Part shown: piece by piece, positions 59,261 through 64,000 of the stretch | Position numbering within the stretch: position 1 is the stretch's first letter | Layout: every line of letters starts with the position of its first letter | DNA from: Anaerolinea thermolimosa | GTDB lineage: Bacteria > Chloroflexota > Anaerolineae > Anaerolineales > Anaerolineaceae | NCBI RefSeq assembly: GCF_001050195.2 | Contig: NZ_DF967965.1 | Coordinates: 2,140,186 to 2,204,185, forward strand | DNA length: 64,000 bases | Direction: 5' to 3' | Position numbers and translations under genes: made by a program | The notes under the pieces: generated by a model | The model's input: the letters and a program-made list of their open reading frames with translations, nothing else | Told to the model about the DNA's origin: nothing | Database searches by the model: none

Positions 59261-59268
59261 TCGTTATC

Positions 59269-59276
59269 AATATATC
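59269..59276 (-). promoter_or_regulatory. Extended -10 promoter of yvcK, leaderless
   Basis: Minus strand TGATATATT, then 8 bases, then ATGATG. Transcription would begin at about the start codon, so the mRNA is leaderless; no ribosome-binding site is seen. Confidence 0.6.
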
Positions 59277-59431
59277 AGCGATTGAATAACCCGTCAACGG
59301 ATTACGCCAGAACCTGAAACAGCAATGGCCTTACGACGAACAGGCGTTGTCGAGAATCGGCGGCGCAACACTCACTTTTCAGAATTATTAATCACAGGCC
59401 AGCTTTAAGTCAATTAAATTAACTCAAATTG

Positions 59432-59440
59432 TGATATAAT
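59432..59440 (+). promoter_or_regulatory. Extended -10 promoter of the glucokinase gene, leaderless
   Basis: TGATATAAT followed by 8 bases and the ATG at 59449; same spacing as the divergent yvcK promoter. No Shine-Dalgarno sequence. The -35 region is weak. Confidence 0.65.
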
Positions 59441-59448
59441 CACCGCGT

Positions 59449-60393
59449 ATGGATACCTACCTCGCAGTCGATATCGGCGGGACTCAACTGCGCGCTGCCG
59501 TGTATCCGGCAGGAGCTACCCGCCCTCTCGCGCAGAAACGCATCCTCACCCAGGCGAAAGATCAGGCACCCATCGATCGCCTGCTCGATTTGATCCAGTC
59601 CGTCTGGCCCACCGATCACAGGGTTTGCGCCATCGGCATGGCGGCCCCTGGCCCCCTTAATCCGAAAACCGGCGTTTTATTTGCCGCACCCAACATCCCC
59701 GGTTGGGTTAATATTCCTCTCGCGCAGATCGTCCAGTCCCGTTTCAATGTCCCCACTTTTCTGGGGAATGATGCCAACCTGGCTGCGCTCAGCGAATGGA
59801 AATTTGGCGCCGGGCAAGGCTACCACAACCTCCTGTACATTACCATCAGCACCGGTATCGGCGGGGGTGTCATTGAAGACGACCGCCTGCTTCTCGGGCA
59901 CCAGGGTCTGGCAGCCGAAATTGGGCATATCACCGTCCTCCCCGATGGCCCACTCTGCGGTTGTGGTCAGCGCGGCCACCTTGAAGCCCTTGCATCCGGC
60001 ACTGCCATTGCGCATTATGTCGCCGAACAGCTGGCTCTCGGGGTTCCTTCCTCCCTTTCTCAAATTGCCAAACCCTCAGCGCGCGATGTAAGCCTCGCCG
60101 CCGATCAGGGAGATCCTCTCGCCCGTTCGGCCCTCACCCGCGCAGGCACTTTCCTGGGGCATGCCATCGCCGATTTTCTCCACCTCTTTAACCCTCAGAT
60201 CATTGTTCTGGGTGGGGGGGTCTCTCAAAGCGGTCCATTATGGATGGAAGCCGTGCGCTCTTCCCTTTCTGAACGGGTCATTTCACCGGAGTATCTGCAC
60301 GGGTTGGTCATCACCAAAGCCGCTCTCGGTGATGACACCGGCCTGCTCGGAGCCCTGGCTCTGGCCCTTTCTCAGACGTCACAGCCAGCCTGA
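59449..60393 (+). CDS. ROK-family sugar kinase (probable glucokinase)
   Basis: 314 residues. N-terminal ATP motif LAVDIGGTQLRAAVYP, the sugar-binding GNDANLAALSEWKFGAGQGYHNLLYITISTGIGGGV, and the ROK zinc signature CGCGQRGHLEALASG with GHITV upstream. ROK glucokinases have this layout and length; other hexoses are possible. Divergent from yvcK, which fits a link with sugar and wall metabolism. Confidence 0.92.
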   Translation: MDTYLAVDIGGTQLRAAVYPAGATRPLAQKRILTQAKDQAPIDRLLDLIQSVWPTDHRVCAIGMAAPGPLNPKTGVLFAAPNIPGWVNIPLAQIVQSRFNVPTFLGNDANLAALSEWKFGAGQGYHNLLYITISTGIGGGVIEDDRLLLGHQGLAAEIGHITVLPDGPLCGCGQRGHLEALASGTAIAHYVAEQLALGVPSSLSQIAKPSARDVSLAADQGDPLARSALTRAGTFLGHAIADFLHLFNPQIIVLGGGVSQSGPLWMEAVRSSLSERVISPEYLHGLVITKAALGDDTGLLGALALALSQTSQPA

Positions 60394-60428
60394 CAGGTGG
60401 ATTTAAAGATAAAGATTTGCTACACTAT

Positions 60429-60459
60429 GAGAGCAGGATCAGGCGCCTGCTCTCTTTTC
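60429..60459 (+). terminator. Terminator after the glucokinase gene
   Basis: GAGAGCAGG and CCTGCTCTC with an 8-base loop, followed by TTTTC. It ends 35 bases before the aminotransferase start; a promoter just before it (TACACT near 60420) would make it an attenuator instead. Confidence 0.8.
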
Positions 60460-60493
60460 TTTCCTGTCATTCAATCAAAAGGAGAAGCTACAC

Positions 60494-61831
60494 ATGGTTA
60501 CCCCGTTGATCTTACCAGGGCCTGTTGCCAGAAGCATCATCGAGCGAGACCACGCCGTCATTTCACCCTCTTACCCAAGAGCGTATTCTTTTGTCATGGA
60601 TCGTGGGAAGGGGTGCTGGGTCTGGGATGTAGATGGGCACCGTTTCCTCGATTTTGCGGCTGGCATTGCGGTAGTTTCAACCGGCCACAGTCATCCAAAA
60701 GTTGTCAGGGCCATCCAGGAACAGGCGGAAAAATTTATCCATATATCTTCTGATTTCTATCACGAAAAATGGGTGCAACTGGCTGAAAAGCTGGACGAGA
60801 TTGCCCCCATGCATGAAGACACAGCTTCTTTCATGACTAATTCTGGTACCGAAAGTGTTGAGTCCGCCATCAAATTGGCCCGTTATGTCACCGGGCGGAG
60901 CCAGTTCATCGGTTTTTTAGGCGGGTTTCACGGGCGCACGATGGGAGCCGTCACTTTCACGGCCAGTAAAAACCATTATCACAAAGGCTTTTACCCCCTC
61001 ATGAATGGGGTCGTGCACGTTCCCTATCCAGATCCCTATCGACCCATATTACGCAGCCAGCCCGGAGAAACCTACGGCCAGACCGTGGTTCGCTACATCG
61101 AAGAAGAAATCTTAGGAAAAGTGCTTCCTGCAGAAGAAGTAGCCGGGATCCTGGTAGAACCCATTCAGGGAGAGGGGGGATATATCCTTCCCGCAGAAGG
61201 CTTCTTCCCTGCCCTCCGTTCCCTTTGCGATCGTTACGGCATTTTGCTCATTGTGGATGAAGTGCAATCCGGGGTTGGACGTACCGGGAAGTGGTGGGGA
61301 ATTCAACACTTTGGAGTTGAACCCGATATTTTATGTGTTGCAAAAGGAATTGCATCAGGTGTGCCCATGGGAGCCATGATCGCCCCCCGTGCATTGATGA
61401 GCTGGCCCAAAGGAGCCCACGGGAACACCTACGGCGGTAACCCTCTGGCTTGCGCTGCGGCTCTGGCCACCATTGACCTCATCGAGAATGAATACCTTGA
61501 GAACGCCTTTGCCATGGGCAATGAAGCTCTCAGGCTGGCAGAAGCACTGCAATCGCGGCATCCTAACCTCGGGCAGGTGCGCGGTAAGGGCCTGATGATT
61601 GGACTGGAATTTGTTAAAAACCCCGAAACGCGTGAGCCAGACGAATCTCTGCGCGATGCCGTCGTCAATTATGCCTTTGAACGCGGCCTGCTCTTGCTTG
61701 GCTGCGGAAAAAGTGTTATCCGCATCTCTCCACCTCTTTGCATACGCCGAGAGGAACTCGAACTTGGCTTCGAAATTCTCGATGAAGCCATAGAAACGGC
61801 ACGAGCCCATGCTGGGTCCCTTACTGCCTGA
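60494..61831 (+). CDS. Class III aminotransferase (acetylornithine/4-aminobutyrate type)
   Basis: 445 residues, PLP fold type I. AAAAGGAGAAG precedes the ATG. Motifs: WDVDGHRFLDFAAGIAVVSTGHSHPKVV, FMTNSGTESVESAIKLAR, GGFHGRTMGAV, LIVDEVQSGVGRTGKWWG, and the PLP-Lys in CVAKGIASGVPMGA (about 284). Similarity fits GabT-like aminotransferases; the amino acid substrate is uncertain. It overlaps the histidine kinase gene by 23 bases. Confidence 0.9.
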   Translation: MVTPLILPGPVARSIIERDHAVISPSYPRAYSFVMDRGKGCWVWDVDGHRFLDFAAGIAVVSTGHSHPKVVRAIQEQAEKFIHISSDFYHEKWVQLAEKLDEIAPMHEDTASFMTNSGTESVESAIKLARYVTGRSQFIGFLGGFHGRTMGAVTFTASKNHYHKGFYPLMNGVVHVPYPDPYRPILRSQPGETYGQTVVRYIEEEILGKVLPAEEVAGILVEPIQGEGGYILPAEGFFPALRSLCDRYGILLIVDEVQSGVGRTGKWWGIQHFGVEPDILCVAKGIASGVPMGAMIAPRALMSWPKGAHGNTYGGNPLACAAALATIDLIENEYLENAFAMGNEALRLAEALQSRHPNLGQVRGKGLMIGLEFVKNPETREPDESLRDAVVNYAFERGLLLLGCGKSVIRISPPLCIRREELELGFEILDEAIETARAHAGSLTA

Positions 61832-63371
61832 TTTTCGCGTCCGTCAACGGGATTACCTGCTGGAGATTGCCCGGGCGATCACCCAGGAATTGGACCTCGG
61901 GAAGCTTCTCAACCGAATCCTGCGGATTTCGGTAGAAATGCTTGCCGGGCAGGCCGGGTTCATCGCCCTGCGCGAACGCGCCGGTTGGCATGTGGTAGCC
62001 TCTCAGGGGATTCCCACGATCCTTCTCCGCATGATCGAACAAATGCTGGCTGAGGTTGTCGAAGAGGAAGATCCTGAGCAATTTGAGCTTCCTCAAATCA
62101 GCCACATGGCCGATCAGCTTGCTCAACAGGCCAGCCTGGGGTTACTCAGTGGAATAGGCCTACCCCTGGTAACGCGAAAGCGAGTCCTGGGCGTGATCAT
62201 TATCTTCCGCTCCTACACAACGGCATTTTCTGCCAATGATCAGGCCCTGCTAAGCAGTTTTGCCAACCAGGCAGCCATTGCCGTTCAGAACGCCCAGCTC
62301 TATGCAGAAGCCAACGAAGAACGCCAGCGTCTGAACACCCTGCTGGATTCGCTTTCGGATGGCATTCTCATTCTCGCTGCCAACAATACCATCGAGCGTT
62401 GTAATCCGGCTTTTGCGCGGATGTTGAACCTCCCCAGACAAGCCCTCATCGGTCGTCGCCACGAAGATGTGATTCGCTGGGAACGCCCTCCGCAGGGAAT
62501 GACCCTGGAACAGGCCGAATCCGGCGGCTGGCCGTTGACTCCGCACGCCTATCTCTATGTAGAGGGAGATATCAAAGTAGGTGATGACCTTCCCCCCTTA
62601 CCCGTAGGGATCACTTACGTACCCCTCATTGGGGAGAACGGAAGGCTTCGCAATATCATCTGCACCGTACGTGATATTACAAAGTTCCGTCAGGCCGAAG
62701 AGCTCAAGAGCACTTTTATTTCGGTGATCAGTCATGAATTGAAAACCCCTGTGGCCCTGATTAAAGGTTATGTGAGTACCCTCCGCCGCGACGACGCCCA
62801 GTGGGATCCGGAAGTGATCCAGGACAGCCTGGAAGTCATCGAGGAAGAAGCTGACCGCCTGGCCGGGATGATCGAAAACCTGTTGGAAGCCTCACGCCTG
62901 CAAGCCGGCGGTTTGAGTCTCAAACGATCTGATGTTTCGCTCCCGCGCCTTGCAGCACGGATCGCCGAACGCATGCAAACCCAGACCACCAGCCATACCA
63001 TCCAGGTAGATTTCCCCGAAGATTTCCCCATCATTTTCGCCGACGAAAATCGCCTCGAACAGGTACTGACCAACCTGATCGGCAATGCCATTAAATATGC
63101 GCCGGGAGGCATCATCCGCATTCATGGTGAGGTTCGTCCCCAACAGGTAATCGTCTGTGTCAGTGACCAGGGGCCAGGTGTGGCTGCCGAAGACATCCCC
63201 CACATTTTTGATCGTTTCTACCGTGCCCCCGATGTAGCCCGCCAGACCAAAGGTGCAGGACTGGGTTTGTACCTGGCCAAAGCCATCGTGGAAGAACATG
63301 GGGGGCGTATTTGGGTGGATAACGTTCCTGGCCAGGGTGCCCGGTTCTGCTTCTCCCTCCCCAGGGAATAA
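61809..63371 (+). CDS. Cytosolic GAF-PAS sensor histidine kinase
   Basis: 520 residues without membrane spans. A GAF domain (about 12-160) and a PAS domain (about 175-290, LDSLSDGILILAANNTIERCNPAFARMLN) precede the HisKA motif (SVISHELKTPVALIKGY, His about 307) and the HATPase domain (NLIGNAIKYAPGG about 420, SDQGPGVAAEDIPHIFDRF, GAGLGLYLAKAIVEEHGG about 482). Catalytic residues are intact. No response regulator is in the window. Start ATG 61809 overlaps the aminotransferase gene, implying coupling. Confidence 0.93.
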   Translation: MLGPLLPDFRVRQRDYLLEIARAITQELDLGKLLNRILRISVEMLAGQAGFIALRERAGWHVVASQGIPTILLRMIEQMLAEVVEEEDPEQFELPQISHMADQLAQQASLGLLSGIGLPLVTRKRVLGVIIIFRSYTTAFSANDQALLSSFANQAAIAVQNAQLYAEANEERQRLNTLLDSLSDGILILAANNTIERCNPAFARMLNLPRQALIGRRHEDVIRWERPPQGMTLEQAESGGWPLTPHAYLYVEGDIKVGDDLPPLPVGITYVPLIGENGRLRNIICTVRDITKFRQAEELKSTFISVISHELKTPVALIKGYVSTLRRDDAQWDPEVIQDSLEVIEEEADRLAGMIENLLEASRLQAGGLSLKRSDVSLPRLAARIAERMQTQTTSHTIQVDFPEDFPIIFADENRLEQVLTNLIGNAIKYAPGGIIRIHGEVRPQQVIVCVSDQGPGVAAEDIPHIFDRFYRAPDVARQTKGAGLGLYLAKAIVEEHGGRIWVDNVPGQGARFCFSLPRE

Positions 63372-63468
63372 TTGTTCCTCAACAGGGTGGATCGTTCAGA
63401 CCTGCCGAATGGGTGATCGTTCCAGTATTGGTAAAACAATGGTGAAGGAACAGGAATGAGGGCTGCCC

Positions 63469-63487
63469 CCTGGCGAATTACCAGGGT
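63469..63487. other. Small hairpin at the transposase 3' end
   Basis: CCCTGG and CCAGGG with a 7-base loop at the transposase stop. It could mark the edge of the insertion sequence or act as a weak terminator. Confidence 0.4.
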
Positions 63488-63999
63488 TACGCCATCAAGT
63501 CAGCCAGGTGCAAACCACGGGCCAGATGGTTTCCAGCTAAGGCGATCAGGCGGCTTATGCCAAGAGCAGATTGCTCTTGTTTGTAGCCGCGCATCGAGCG
63601 ATAGCGCTCTTTGATCCACCAGCCGATGGCGCGCTCGCAATGGTTGTTGGTGCCGTCTATGATCTCATTTCCATCCTCATCTTTCCAATTCCGGTAGAAA
63701 GTCAGGCGCGGCCAGAGGTTCCAGCGATCCATAAACAGGTTGCGGATACGAAAGGCCACGTCATGTTTCTTGCCCTTGCCCGGCTTGCGAGCCTGGGCAT
63801 AGCGCAAATAGATTCCTTCCAGGCATGCTTGATCCTCTGGACGCCGGGAATGGATCATGGCTTTGAGACAAGCCAGGTCCTCCAACGCTCGTTCAGGGGA
63901 CACTTGAATGGCTTCCAGCGAATGATCCTGGCCTTCCCGGATGATGGCTGAGAGTTCTTCTACCAGGTCTTCTGTGTTTCTTCCAACGTGGCTCTTGCA
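63487..63999 (-). mobile_element. Transposase, C-terminal part of an insertion sequence cut by the window edge
   Basis: Open frame on the minus strand from the right edge to a stop at 63487, 170 codons. Features of DDE transposases: the NNHCERAIGWWIKERYRSMRGYKQEQSALG segment supplies the final acidic residue (Glu) after Asn-Asn, and the tail SRLIALAGNHLARG follows. The N-terminal part lies beyond the window. The terminal inverted repeats are not identifiable here, although the left end should be near 63400-63490. IS family not assigned. Confidence 0.8.
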
Positions 64000-64000
64000 T

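Overview
The window looks like the chromosome of an anaerobic Chloroflexota bacterium (probably Anaerolineae-like; this is inference). The reasons are a B12-dependent class II ribonucleotide reductase under NrdR, a tungsten aldehyde:ferredoxin oxidoreductase module with its radical SAM maturase, a moderately GC-rich host background, and a dcw cluster reading murB-ddl-ftsQ-ftsA-ftsZ. No rRNA, tRNA or CRISPR array was seen.

Layout. 1-5.2 kb: end of the dcw cluster (murB partial, ddl, ftsQ, ftsA, ftsZ) closed by a strong terminator. 5.6-8.9 kb: nrdR-nrdJ with its own promoter, a palindrome at the transcript start and a terminator-like hairpin in the leader. 9.0-10.3 kb and 25.5-25.8 kb: two halves of one membrane-anchored beta-propeller gene, split by an integrated element. 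10.2-25.55 kb: a compact, AT-richer prophage bounded by perfect 93-bp direct repeats. It has an SPP1-like order of terminase, portal, MuF-like, scaffold, capsid, connectors, tail tube, frameshifted tail chaperone, tape measure, hub and fibre, plus a convergent tyrosine integrase. I recognise no replication, repressor or endolysin gene. About 0.88 kb before the terminase is non-coding and dense in inverted repeats, a candidate large structured RNA.

25.8-38.1 kb: SH3-type lipoprotein, DUF4180 protein, galT, deoxynucleoside kinase, PII-like c-di-AMP receptor, MFS carrier, TSCPD protein, then a probable cell-surface cluster. That cluster holds a PTPS-like enzyme, a PTPS-related polytopic protein, a secreted protein with a C-terminal anchor, an exosortase-like protein with Ser in place of the usual Cys, and a processive family 2 glycosyltransferase. 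Nif3 and a thioesterase follow. 38.2-43.3 kb (minus strand): AOR, radical SAM maturase and two MoaD/ThiS-like proteins in one tight operon behind a hairpin-rich leader, followed by a DUF362 ferredoxin-like protein. 43.5-48.3 kb: a PLD-type protein divergent from an ECF sigma/anti-sigma operon that also encodes two lipoproteins related to envelope-stress families. 48.4-63.4 kb: anion permease, nadD, obg, cyclic-2,3-diphosphoglycerate synthase-like GTPase, argS, rpsT, pgk, gap, yvcK, ROK glucokinase, class III aminotransferase and a GAF-PAS histidine kinase. The right edge cuts a transposase.

The most interesting material is the minimal prophage (full virion module, candidate large RNA, recurrent regulatory-looking motif, integrase promoter separated from its gene by integration), the exosortase/PTPS-related surface cluster, and the tungsten-enzyme operon with two non-identical ubiquitin-fold proteins.
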